From CAWJJM01 sp963843275 (lineage in GTDB: Bacteria > Acidobacteriota > Thermoanaerobaculia > Multivoradales > JBCCEF01), in contig CAWJJM010000004.1 of NCBI GenBank assembly GCA_963843275.1, positions 310,001-374,000 of the forward strand: 64,000 nucleotides of DNA, in the 5' to 3' direction. Under the pieces are notes generated by a model, which had not been told where the DNA came from, searched no databases, and saw only the letters and a program-made list of their open reading frames with translations. Below, in pieces: positions 6,808 through 14,946 of this stretch (its first letter is position 1; every line of letters begins with the position of its first letter). Position numbers and translations under genes: made by a program.

Positions 6808-8499
6808 ATGAAGGACAGAGTCCGCGGGCTGCTGGCCGTGGCGGCGATCTGGGGCGGGAGCGCCCACGCCGCCACCGTGACCGTCACCGGCGTCGCCGAC
6901 ACCGTGGTGAACGACGGCGCCGTCACCCTGCGGGAAGCGATCACCTCGCTCAACGTCGGCGTCGATATCACCGCCGACGTGGCGGCGGTCGGCGCCTACG
7001 GCACCGACGACCGGATCGAGTTCGACATCCCCGGGGCGGGTGTCCACACCATCGTGCCGACCGGCCCGTTGCCACCGCTGGGCGTGCCGATGACCCTCGA
7101 CGGCTACACCCAGCCGGGAGCCAGCCCCAACACCCAGGCGGTGAGCGACGACGCGGTGCTGCTGGTCGAGATCGACGGCGTCTTCGCGGGCCTGGGGGCG
7201 GTCGGCTTCCAGGTCACCGCGGCCGCGAGCGGCAGCGTCATCCGCGGGCTGGTCATCAACCGGTTCGCGGCGGACCCGATGCTCGGCGGTGGCCACGCGA
7301 TCCTCCTCGACTCCGCCACCGACTGCGTGATCGCGGGCAACTTCCTCGGCACCGACGCGGCCGGCAGCACCGCCCTCGGCAACACCGGCGACGGCGTACG
7401 GACCAAGGGCCAGGCGACCTTCAACCTCGTCGGCGGCGCCGACCCGGGCGATCGCAACGTGATCGCGGGCAACGGCTCGGGCGTCGCCTTGTGGCACGAC
7501 TCCTACCGCAACCGGGTGTCCGGCAACTTCATCGGCATCGATGCGGCCGGGACCGGCGCCATCCCCAACCAGACCGGCGTCTTCGTCAACCTCGAAACCA
7601 CCCTCGAGTTCACCGTGATCGGGAGGTACGCCATCGACCCCGATACCGCCGGGAACGTGATCTCCGGCAATGCGGGGCCGGGGATCCTGGTGGCCAATCA
7701 GAGCCGGAACACCTTCATCTGGGGCAACCTCATCGGGACCGACCCCTCCGGCCAGAACCCCGTCCCCAATCAGGGCGATGGGGTGCGGATCACCGACGGC
7801 TACGCGGGAACCAGCCGCCTGACCTACATCGGCGAGCTCGTCCCGGGCAGCAGCGCCAACACCATCGCCTTCAACCTCGGCAACGGCATCGACATCCTCG
7901 GAGTGGCCCCCAACTTCGGCGACAACCTGCAGCATCCGATCGGCGGCAACCGGATCTTCGCCAACGGCGGGCTGGGGATCGACCTGGGCGACGACGGGGT
8001 GACCGTCAACGATCCCGGCGACGGCGACGGCGGCCAGAACGACCTGCAGAACTACCCGGTGCTCGCAACCGCGGTCTCCGGCCCGGGAGGCACCGCGATC
8101 ACGGGAGACCTCGACTCCTCCCCCGGCACGGAGCTCGACATCTTCTTCTTCGCCAACTCGGCGTGCGACCCCTCGGGGCATGGCGAGGGAGAGACCTATC
8201 TCGGCCACGCCACCCTGACCACCGACGGCGCCGGCCACGGCTCGATCGACCGACTCCTCCCCGCGGCCGTGTCCCCCGGGGCCTTCGTCACCGCCATCGC
8301 CACCGTCAGCGACACCCTCGGCGACAGCTCCGAGTTCTCGCCCTGCGTCGCCGTCGAGGCCGCCGCCGTGACCATCCCGGCTCTCGCGCCGCCGGGCCGC
8401 ATCCTCCTGATCCTCGCCCTCGCCGCAGCGGCGCTCCTCGCCCTCGGGTACAAGGCGAGCGCAAGCCCTCCGACCCGTGAGGGGCGGCGAGAGCCCTGA
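6808..8499 (+). CDS. Secreted right-handed beta-helix protein with IPTL-CTERM-like tail
   Basis: A 563-residue exported protein behind a GGAGGAG site. After a signal peptide (1-22) comes a VTLREAI motif of the CSLREA type, often found at the start of bacterial beta-helix proteins. The body (about 100-420) repeats short N/G-rich turns such as VIAGNFLGTDAAG, VSGNFIGIDAAG and IWGNLIGTDPSG, the signature of a right-handed parallel beta-helix. A Pro-containing IPALAPPG motif, a hydrophobic helix and a basic tail follow near residue 522, resembling the IPTL-CTERM sorting signal. It is likely processed and anchored in or released from the outer envelope. No catalytic residues can be assigned. Confidence 0.82.
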   Translation: MKDRVRGLLAVAAIWGGSAHAATVTVTGVADTVVNDGAVTLREAITSLNVGVDITADVAAVGAYGTDDRIEFDIPGAGVHTIVPTGPLPPLGVPMTLDGYTQPGASPNTQAVSDDAVLLVEIDGVFAGLGAVGFQVTAAASGSVIRGLVINRFAADPMLGGGHAILLDSATDCVIAGNFLGTDAAGSTALGNTGDGVRTKGQATFNLVGGADPGDRNVIAGNGSGVALWHDSYRNRVSGNFIGIDAAGTGAIPNQTGVFVNLETTLEFTVIGRYAIDPDTAGNVISGNAGPGILVANQSRNTFIWGNLIGTDPSGQNPVPNQGDGVRITDGYAGTSRLTYIGELVPGSSANTIAFNLGNGIDILGVAPNFGDNLQHPIGGNRIFANGGLGIDLGDDGVTVNDPGDGDGGQNDLQNYPVLATAVSGPGGTAITGDLDSSPGTELDIFFFANSACDPSGHGEGETYLGHATLTTDGAGHGSIDRLLPAAVSPGAFVTAIATVSDTLGDSSEFSPCVAVEAAAVTIPALAPPGRILLILALAAAALLALGYKASASPPTREGRREP

Positions 8500-8542
8500 C
8501 CTGCGGGGCCGCGTCCCGCCCTTCTGCTAACCTCCGCCGCAC

Positions 8543-9088
8543 ATGTCCTTCCCCACCGCGGCGGATCACGTGATGCGCTGCGGCCAGCTCGCCGCGGGCG
8601 AGCTGGCCGGGCTGGTGGCGGGGTACGGCCTGGAGCTGGTGGAGGTGGCGGCCGGCGAGCCGATCCCCGCGACGTTCTGGGGCGAGCCCGAGGCGGGGAT
8701 CCTGGGCGACAAGCTCTTCGTGCGCGCCGACACGCCGGTGCACTCGGCGCTCCACGAGGCCTGCCACCTGATCTGCGCCGGCGAGCGGCGGGCCGGCATC
8801 CACACCGACGCCGGCGGCGACGACGCGGAGGAGGACGCCACCTGCTACCTGCAGATCGTCCTCGCCGACCGCCTGGCGGGGGTGGGCCGGCGGCGCATGA
8901 TGGCGGACATGGACGCCTGGGGCTACACCTTCCGCCTCGGCTCGGCGCGCGCCTGGTTCGCCCGCGACGCCGAGGACGCCCGCGGCTGGCTCGAGCGCCG
9001 CGGCCTGCTCGACGCCGCCGGCCGGCCGGTCGCCGGCGCCGCGCTCAGCGCGCCCCGGGGCCGTCCAGCGCCCGCGCCGCCGCGCTGA
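8543..9088 (+). CDS. Small HExxH-motif protein, putative metallopeptidase-like
   Basis: A 181-residue soluble protein without a signal peptide. It contains H71-E-A-C-H75 followed by LIC, an HExxH zinc-site pattern, and a downstream acidic stretch (DAEEDATCYLQ) that could supply a third ligand. The layout recalls ImmA/IrrE-like small metallopeptidases, but I cannot place it in a named family. TAACCT lies 9 nt upstream of the ATG and no clear ribosome-binding site is visible. Its 3' end overlaps the convergent peptidase gene by 44 nt (9045-9088). The last 15 or so residues are low-complexity Pro/Ala/Arg and are probably a poorly conserved tail. Confidence 0.7.
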   Translation: MSFPTAADHVMRCGQLAAGELAGLVAGYGLELVEVAAGEPIPATFWGEPEAGILGDKLFVRADTPVHSALHEACHLICAGERRAGIHTDAGGDDAEEDATCYLQIVLADRLAGVGRRRMMADMDAWGYTFRLGSARAWFARDAEDARGWLERRGLLDAAGRPVAGAALSAPRGRPAPAPPR

Positions 9089-11183
9089 GCAGCGGCGCCG
9101 CCGACAGCGGCGCCCCCACCGCCTGCCGCATCCAGGCGTCCGGGGTGAGCCGCCCGAGCTTCGCCACCCGCTCGAACTCCTCGCCGAACGGCCGGTCGCT
9201 GCGCCGGAAGCCGTCCTCCACCTGGAAGGCGATCAGGTGCCCCAACGGGTAGTCCGGCGTGTAGAGCGCCGCGTCGATCATGTGCGAGTAGACGCCGAGC
9301 AGGGTCTGGTCGCGCACCCCGAACAGGTCGGCGAAGTAGCGGTTCCAGACGTCCTGGGAGATCGCCACCACCGCGTCGCGGAGCTCGGCGGGGGTCGCCT
9401 CCGGGTGGTCGTAGAGCCAGTGCCAGGCGCCCATGTCGACCAGCGCCACGCCGGCGATCTCGCGGGTCGCCCAGAAGGTGTCGAGCGCCTCCGACCCGGC
9501 CGTGGCGGCGTCCGGTGCGGGCAGACCGAGCAGCTCGAGGTCCCGCGCCTGGAAGAGGAAGGCCAGCGCCTCGGTGAAGGCGGTGTTGGGGACGCCCTGG
9601 AGCAGGGTGTGGTCGATGGCGGTGACGCTGAACACCTGCTCGACGTTGTGGCCGAACTCGTGGACGGCGATGTTGTACCCCTTGTAGTCCATGCCGTCGG
9701 GCCCGACGCGGGTGCGCAGGTGCGCCCGGTCGTCGCGCCGCGCCGCCCCGAAGGCGTGGCCGGCGCCGCGGGACGGGTCGACCACCACGTGGTCGGCGAC
9801 GAAGCGCGCCCGGTCGGGGGCGAAGCCGAGGTCGACGAGGAGGCGCGGCAGGTCGGCGGCGAAGGCCTCGGGGGTCGGGTAGCGCTCGCGGGTCATCGCG
9901 TCGAGGCGCTCCTCGGCGAGGGCGCCGCGGGGCCGGAACCCCGGGTACCAGATGTCGAACGGCTCGAGGGGGCGCCCCAGCCGCTCGGCGACGCGCGCCG
10001 CCACCCGCGGCCCGAGGGGCGAGGTCAGCACCGCCTCGAACAGGGCGCGCACCTCGGGCTCGGGGATCTCGCGGTCCTCGTTGAAGCGGCGCGCCATGAA
10101 GGTCGGCTCGTCCGGCGACCAGCGGTCGGCGGCGCGGACGGCGCGGAAGACCTCGATCCAGCGACGGTAGCGCTCGTCGGGCTCGCGGGCGTCGAGGCCG
10201 GCGGCGGCGAGGGGCGGGGCGGCCTCCAGGCCGGCCGCGGCGAGCTCCTCCGGCCCCACCTCCGCCGCCGGGGTCACCCGGTTGCTGAACGGGTCCCAGT
10301 CCACCCGCGGGTCGTCGATCACCGCCGCGGGGATCTCCTGCCGCACGATGCGGTCGAAGACGCGGGCGATCATCCGCTGGCGCGCCAGCCCGTCGGGGTC
10401 GGCGTAGCGCGCCTTGAGCTCGTCGCGCAGCCCCCAGTGGCTGATCAGCCGCAGGCCGGGGGGGAAGGGGCGGTCGCCGGCGCCGTCGACCAGGTGGTGC
10501 AGGAAGACGTTGTAGCCGGAGATGTAGGTGTCGGCAGCCGCCAGGGCCGCCGAGATCCCCTGCTGAACGTCGGCGGGAACGCGGCTCGAGAAGCCCCCGG
10601 CCAGCCGCGTCTCCGCCCACTCGCGGCGCGACCAGCCGTCACCCTCGGCGAGCTTCTCGTCGAGCGAGGTGAGCGGGAAGTTCAGCAGCGCCACGAAGGC
10701 GATCTTGTTGGCGAACAGGTCGTCGGCCAGGTGGGCGGACGGATCGTAGCCCGCCAGGCGCCGGTCGAGCGGCAGCAGCGGTCCCAGGTCGAGGTCGGCG
10801 CCGCGCCGCAGGTCGCGGATCAGCGAGGTCATGTAGCCGCCCAGCCGCTCCTCGGCGAACTCGAAGCGGTCGAAGGTGGCGTCGAGGACCGGGCCGCGCG
10901 GGATGAACTCCGCCGCGACGAAGGCGCGGAAGGCGGCCGCGTCACCGTCCTCCGGGCGCCAGCGGCGCAGCACCTGGGTGACGCCGCGGGCGGCGCGGCT
11001 GCTCTCGGCCTCCCCGTAGCGCTCCACGAGAGCCCGGCGCGCGGCCGCCGCGGCGGCGTCGTCGGGTGGCGCAGCGGTCGCCGCGGCGGCCGGGGGGAGG
11101 GCGTCAACGGTCATCGCGAGGACCAGGGCGAGCGCGCCGGCGGTCGCGGCGCGGCGCACCGCGGAACGGGTCGAGGAGGGCAT
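9045..11183 (-). CDS. Exported zinc metallopeptidase with HEFGH motif
   Basis: A 712-residue protein with an N-terminal signal peptide (about 1-36, ending AAAATA). The zinc site is H508-E-F-G-H512 followed by NVEQ. The helix around TEALAFLF, about 30 residues on, holds a candidate third ligand (Glu), as in gluzincin-type M3-like peptidases. The remainder is helical with few recognisable motifs. It is probably periplasmic or secreted and degrades peptides. It sits alone on the minus strand, with a possible -10 (TAGACT) about 55 nt upstream. It overlaps the convergent gene at 8543-9088 by 44 nt. The exact MEROPS family needs a profile search. Confidence 0.78.
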   Translation of the reverse strand: MPSSTRSAVRRAATAGALALVLAMTVDALPPAAAATAAPPDDAAAAAARRALVERYGEAESSRAARGVTQVLRRWRPEDGDAAAFRAFVAAEFIPRGPVLDATFDRFEFAEERLGGYMTSLIRDLRRGADLDLGPLLPLDRRLAGYDPSAHLADDLFANKIAFVALLNFPLTSLDEKLAEGDGWSRREWAETRLAGGFSSRVPADVQQGISAALAAADTYISGYNVFLHHLVDGAGDRPFPPGLRLISHWGLRDELKARYADPDGLARQRMIARVFDRIVRQEIPAAVIDDPRVDWDPFSNRVTPAAEVGPEELAAAGLEAAPPLAAAGLDAREPDERYRRWIEVFRAVRAADRWSPDEPTFMARRFNEDREIPEPEVRALFEAVLTSPLGPRVAARVAERLGRPLEPFDIWYPGFRPRGALAEERLDAMTRERYPTPEAFAADLPRLLVDLGFAPDRARFVADHVVVDPSRGAGHAFGAARRDDRAHLRTRVGPDGMDYKGYNIAVHEFGHNVEQVFSVTAIDHTLLQGVPNTAFTEALAFLFQARDLELLGLPAPDAATAGSEALDTFWATREIAGVALVDMGAWHWLYDHPEATPAELRDAVVAISQDVWNRYFADLFGVRDQTLLGVYSHMIDAALYTPDYPLGHLIAFQVEDGFRRSDRPFGEEFERVAKLGRLTPDAWMRQAVGAPLSAAPLLSAAARALDGPGAR

Positions 11184-11243
11184 CGGACATCTCCGCAGAG
11201 GTTCGGGGGAAGCTCGCGGGAACGCCCGCGAGACGCCCGCAGT

Positions 11244-12284
11244 CTACCCGCGCCGGCGCGGCAGCGCACCGGCGAGCAGCCCGAGGGTGGTGGCGACGAC
11301 CGCCCGCAGCGGGCCGTCGTCGGCCATCCCGCGGCCGGCGATCCCGAAGGCGGTCCCGTGGTCGACCGAGGTGCGCAGCCAGGGCAGCCCCAGGGTCCAG
11401 TTGGTGGCGCTCCCGAACGACGCGGTCTTGACCGCGATCAGCCCCTGGTCGTGGTAGAGGGCGAGGACCCAGTCGAACTCGCCGCGGCGGGCGCGGGCGA
11501 ACAGCGAGTCGGCGCTCTCCGGGCCGTGCACGTCGAGGCCGCGGGCGCGCGCCGCGGCGACCGCCGGCGCCACCCGCTCGGCGTCCTCGTCGCCCAGCAG
11601 GCCGCCCTCGCCGGCGTGCGGATCGAAGCCGGCCACCGCGATGCGCCCGCCGGCCGACGCCGCCAGCCGGTCCAGGGCCGCGCCGAGCGCGGCCGGCGTC
11701 ACCCCGTCGAGCGCCCGGCGCAGCGGCAGGTGGGTCGACAGCAGGGCCACCTGGAGGTCGGCGGCGAGGAAGGCCATCAGGTAGTCGCGCCCGTAGCGCT
11801 CCAGGCCACAGGCGGCGGCGAGGTACTCCGTGTGGCCGGTGAAGCCGGGGCGGTGGTGGCGCGCGACGGACGCCTTCGACAGCGGCGCCGTCACCAGGGC
11901 GTCGGCGGCGCCGGAGGCGACGGCCGCGATGCCGGCGTCGAGCGCCGCCAGGGCGCCGCCGGCGTCCGCGGCACCGCTGCTGCCGAAGGCGAGGGGACGG
12001 CGTTCGCCCACCGGGTCGAGCAACGCCACCCGGCTGGCGGCGGCGAGCGCGGCGAGCGCGGCGCGCGACGGCGGCGCGGCGACCTCGGAGAGCCGCTCCC
12101 AGGCGAGGTCGGGAAGCACCGGCCGCAGCGGCTCGAGGGCGGCCCGCTCGGCGACGAGCAGCGGCACCCAGGCCGGGCCCGGGGGGGCGGCCGCGCCGGG
12201 GGCGGGCCCGAGCAGCACCCGCGCCAGCACCTCGGGGCCGATCCCGGCGGGATCGCCCTGGGTGAAGGCGAGGACCGGGGTCAA
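11244..12284 (-). CDS. pdxA: 4-hydroxythreonine-4-phosphate dehydrogenase
   Basis: A 346-residue PdxA of normal family length. PdxA oxidises 4-phosphohydroxy-L-threonine in the DXP-dependent branch of pyridoxal-phosphate synthesis. Family motifs include the N-terminal GDPAGIGPE, VTAPLSKASV, GHTEYLA, FDPHAGEGG and ALYHDQGLIAVK, which hold the conserved metal-binding His/Asp residues. The likely start is TTG 12284, overlapping the stop of the Hfq-like gene (TTGA), because no ATG or GTG occurs near the N-terminus. It is the last gene of the ricT-hfq-pdxA operon. PLP from this pathway would serve, among others, the tryptophanase encoded 8 kb away. Confidence 0.92.
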   Translation of the reverse strand: MTPVLAFTQGDPAGIGPEVLARVLLGPAPGAAAPPGPAWVPLLVAERAALEPLRPVLPDLAWERLSEVAAPPSRAALAALAAASRVALLDPVGERRPLAFGSSGAADAGGALAALDAGIAAVASGAADALVTAPLSKASVARHHRPGFTGHTEYLAAACGLERYGRDYLMAFLAADLQVALLSTHLPLRRALDGVTPAALGAALDRLAASAGGRIAVAGFDPHAGEGGLLGDEDAERVAPAVAAARARGLDVHGPESADSLFARARRGEFDWVLALYHDQGLIAVKTASFGSATNWTLGLPWLRTSVDHGTAFGIAGRGMADDGPLRAVVATTLGLLAGALPRRRG

Positions 12285-12661
12285 TCCTCCGCGGCCTCGG
12301 CCTCGTCCTCGGTGGCGGAGCCGCCGTCCCCCGCGGCCACGGCGGCGCGCCGGCGGCCGCGGCGGCGCAGCTCCTCCTCCTTGAACATGTAGCGGATGTT
12401 GTGCTTGGGCACCAGCAGGTTGGGGTCGCCGTGACGGTTGAGCTTGATCGCGGACTTGTCGTACCACTCGATCCAGCCGCGCAGCTCCTCGCCGTCGAGC
12501 AGCACCACCACCATCGGCGTCTTCGCCGCCATCTGCTTGATGTAGTAGAACTCCTCCGCGTTGGTCTGCTCCGGCGGGGTGTGCTTGCGGCGCACCGAGC
12601 GGGCCGAGGCGTCCTTCTTGAGCTCGTTCATGTCCGGGCGGATCAGCTTTCGATTGGCCAT
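12281..12661 (-). CDS. hfq: Hfq-like Sm-fold RNA chaperone
   Basis: A 126-residue protein with an Sm-like core at about 37-93: FYYIKQMAAKTPMVVVLLDG (Sm1), GWIEWYDKSAIKLNR and NLLVPKHNIRYMF (Sm2 with a KH-like turn). This divergent long form, with a basic N-terminal extension and an acidic, disordered C-terminus (about 100-126), differs from the short enterobacterial Hfq, so the symbol is by family only. It probably binds U- or A-rich RNA as a ring. It lies 8 nt downstream of ricT and overlaps pdxA by TTGA, so it is in one operon with an RNA-processing cofactor gene. Confidence 0.82.
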   Translation of the reverse strand: MANRKLIRPDMNELKKDASARSVRRKHTPPEQTNAEEFYYIKQMAAKTPMVVVLLDGEELRGWIEWYDKSAIKLNRHGDPNLLVPKHNIRYMFKEEELRRRGRRRAAVAAGDGGSATEDEAEAAED

Positions 12662-12669
12662 GGTGGAGG

Positions 12670-13401
12670 TCACGCGTCGGCGGTCGACGGCCCCGTCGAG
12701 GCACTCTTCTTCGGTTTGCGGTACTGGTCGTCCTCGTAGGCCAGGCAGCACAGCAGGCGGCCGCACTGGCCCGAGATCTTCGACGGGTTCAGCGACAGGT
12801 TCTGCCGCTTGGCCATCTGGATGGAGATCGGCCGGAAGTCCTTCAGCCAGGTCGAGCAGCACAGGGTGCGGCCGCAGATGCCGACGCCGCCGAGCAGGCC
12901 CGCCTCGTCCCGGGCTCCCACCTGCACCATCTTCACCCGCACCGAGAACCGCTTGGCGAGGTCGCGCACCAGTTGGCGGAAGTCGACCCGGCCGGCGGCG
13001 GTGAAGTAGAAGGTGGCACGCTTGCCGCCGAGCTGCACGTCGACCCGCGAGATCTTCATCTCTAGGCCCAGCTCGCGGGCCCGGTCGTGGCACCAACGGC
13101 GCGCCTCGCGCTCGACCTCGACCTGCTCGAGGTGGGCCGCGCGATCGGCCTCGTCCGCCACACGGACGATCGGCCGCGCGCTGGATTTCTGGCAGGGCTT
13201 GAAGACCGGCATCGGGGAGCGCTCGACGACGCCGAAGGCGGGACCCGACTCGAGTGCCACGATGACCGGTGCATCGCGCCCGATCGTCCTGCCGCCGGTG
13301 GAGCAGAGCGTCAGGTTGGTCTCCTCACGGAAGCGCACACCGACGAAGGCGTCTTCGACGGCGGTCGACATCCCCTGGAACTGGCAGCCTTGGCACCCCA
13401 T
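12670..13401 (-). CDS. ricT: PSP1-domain iron-sulfur protein RicT (YaaT)
   Basis: A 243-residue PSP1-family protein. In Bacillus, RicT works with RicA and RicF as an Fe-S-containing partner of RNase Y in mRNA maturation. The PSP1 core has PVFKPCQKSSARPIVRVAD, FYFTAAGRVDFRQLVRDLA and the Cys-rich segment GICGRTLCCSTWL followed by GQCGRLLCC, which carries the cluster ligands. An extra CQGC pair sits at residues 3-6. It starts with ATG 13401 and is first in the ricT-hfq-pdxA operon, behind a strong promoter at 13526-13555 and a structured leader. The partners RicA and RicF are not in the window. Confidence 0.88.
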   Translation of the reverse strand: MGCQGCQFQGMSTAVEDAFVGVRFREETNLTLCSTGGRTIGRDAPVIVALESGPAFGVVERSPMPVFKPCQKSSARPIVRVADEADRAAHLEQVEVEREARRWCHDRARELGLEMKISRVDVQLGGKRATFYFTAAGRVDFRQLVRDLAKRFSVRVKMVQVGARDEAGLLGGVGICGRTLCCSTWLKDFRPISIQMAKRQNLSLNPSKISGQCGRLLCCLAYEDDQYRKPKKSASTGPSTADA

Positions 13402-13447
13402 CGAGCTCTCTCACTTCGAGGCCGTTGCTCGTGATGACCCCTGGCGA

Positions 13448-13499
13448 GGAATGCATTTCCGATACCACGGCACTCGACCGTGGAAACTCCACGCATTCC
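13448..13499 (-). promoter_or_regulatory. Nested stem-loop in the ricT 5' leader
   Basis: Two nested perfect inverted repeats, GGAATGC/GCATTCC (13448-13454 with 13493-13499) and CCACGG/CCGTGG (13465-13470 with 13478-13483), form a two-part stem-loop. It lies in the transcribed leader between the ricT promoter and ATG 13401. The segment is richer in A+T than its surroundings. A regulatory role such as autoregulation by RicT or Hfq is only a hypothesis. Confidence 0.5.
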
Positions 13500-13525
13500 G
13501 TGATTTCCGAAAAGGCGGCCCCGGG

Positions 13526-13555
13526 AGTATCGCAGCCGGCGGCGAGGCGTGTCAA
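13526..13555 (-). promoter_or_regulatory. Sigma70-type promoter of the ricT operon
   Basis: On the minus strand, TTGACA (13555-13550) and GATACT (13531-13526) are separated by 18 nt. Transcription would start near 13519, giving a leader of about 118 nt before ricT. Confidence 0.72.
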
Positions 13556-13644
13556 CGACCGTGCACGTCCGCGGCGGGGCTACGTACCTCTTGCCCGCAG
13601 TATACGTCCCCGCTCCCCGCGGCGTCGCCCGCCGGCGGCGTGGC

Positions 13645-14946
13645 TCAGTCGAAGCCGTGCGGCGGCCGGCCGGCGTGCCCCTCGAGCACCCGGCGGCCGA
13701 TGTCGTGGCGCAGCACCTTCGACGGCCAGTCGATCTGCGCCGCGGCGGCGTAGGCGCGGCGCAGCGCCTCGGCCAGCTGCGGCCCGGTGGCGCAGACGTT
13801 CAGCACCCGGCCGCCGGCGCTGACCACGTGGTCGCCCTCCTCGGCGGTGGCGGCGTGGAACACCTCCACCGCGGGGAGCGCCGCCACCCTCTCGAGCCCC
13901 TCGATCACCTCGCCGCGGACCGGGGTCCCGGGGTAGCCGCGGGAGGCGAGGACGATGCACGCGGCGGCGGCCTTGCGGAAGCGGAGCCGGCGCGTCTCGA
14001 AGGCACCGCGGGCGCCGGCCGCGAGGATGGGCAGCAGGTCGTCCTCCACGCGGAGCAGCAGGGCCTGCGCCTCCGGATCGCCGAAGCGGACGTTGAACTC
14101 GAGGACGCGCGGCCCCTCCGCCGTCATCATCAACCCGGCGTAGAGGACGCCGCGGAAGGCGCGGCCCTCCGCCGCCATCCCGAGCAGGGTGGGGCGAAGG
14201 ACGCGGTCCATGATGTCCTGGCACTGCTCCGACGACAGGGTGTGCGAGGGACTGTGGGCCCCCATGCCGCCGGTGTTCGGGCCGCTGTCGCCGTCGCCGA
14301 GACGCTTGTAGTCCTTGGCGGTGGCGAAGGGGAGCAGCCGCTCGCCGTCGGCCAGCGCCAGGAACGACACCTCCTCCCCCACCAGGAACGGCTCCACCAG
14401 CACCCGGTCGGCGGCGGCGCCGAAGCGCCGCTCGGTGAACAGGACGTCGAGGGCGTCGTCGAGCTCCGCCTCGTCGCCGACGATCAGCACCCCCTTGCCG
14501 GCCGCCAGGCCGTCGGCCTTGAGCACCGCCGGCAGGCCGAAGCCGCGGGCGGCGCGGCGCGCCTCGGCGGCGTCGTGGACCACCTCGAAGGCCGACGTGG
14601 GGATGTCGTGGCGCTCCATGAACTGCTTGGCGAACACCTTGCTGCCCTCGAGCTCGGCGGCCTGCCGCGACGGGCCGAACACCGCCAGACCGCGGCGCTC
14701 CAGCTCGTCGACCAGCCCCAGGGTCAGCGGCAGCTCCGGGCCGACCACGGTCAGGTCGATCTTCAGCTCGGCGGCGAAGTCCGCCAGCCGCGTCACCTCG
14801 TCGGCGGCCGTCGGCACCAGGTCGGCGATCTCGCCGATCCCGGGGTTTCCCGGTGCGCAGTAGAGCTCGCGCAGCAAAGGGCTCTGCCGCAGCTTCCAGC
14901 ACAGGGCGTGCTCGCGGCCGCCCCCTCCCACCACCAGAACCTTCAT
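13645..14946 (-). CDS. purD: Phosphoribosylamine--glycine ligase
   Basis: A 433-residue PurD of normal length. It joins glycine to phosphoribosylamine with ATP in step two of purine synthesis. The N-terminal domain begins MKVLVVGGGGREHALCWKL and has CAPGNPGI and VVGPELPLTLG. The ATP-grasp part has VLKADGLAAGKGV, PNTGGMGAHSPS and VLEFNVRFGDPEAQ, which includes the metal-binding Glu/Asn residues. It overlaps the upstream pta-like gene by ATGA, so the two are translationally coupled. No other pur gene is in the window. Confidence 0.96.
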   Translation of the reverse strand: MKVLVVGGGGREHALCWKLRQSPLLRELYCAPGNPGIGEIADLVPTAADEVTRLADFAAELKIDLTVVGPELPLTLGLVDELERRGLAVFGPSRQAAELEGSKVFAKQFMERHDIPTSAFEVVHDAAEARRAARGFGLPAVLKADGLAAGKGVLIVGDEAELDDALDVLFTERRFGAAADRVLVEPFLVGEEVSFLALADGERLLPFATAKDYKRLGDGDSGPNTGGMGAHSPSHTLSSEQCQDIMDRVLRPTLLGMAAEGRAFRGVLYAGLMMTAEGPRVLEFNVRFGDPEAQALLLRVEDDLLPILAAGARGAFETRRLRFRKAAAACIVLASRGYPGTPVRGEVIEGLERVAALPAVEVFHAATAEEGDHVVSAGGRVLNVCATGPQLAEALRRAYAAAAQIDWPSKVLRHDIGRRVLEGHAGRPPHGFD

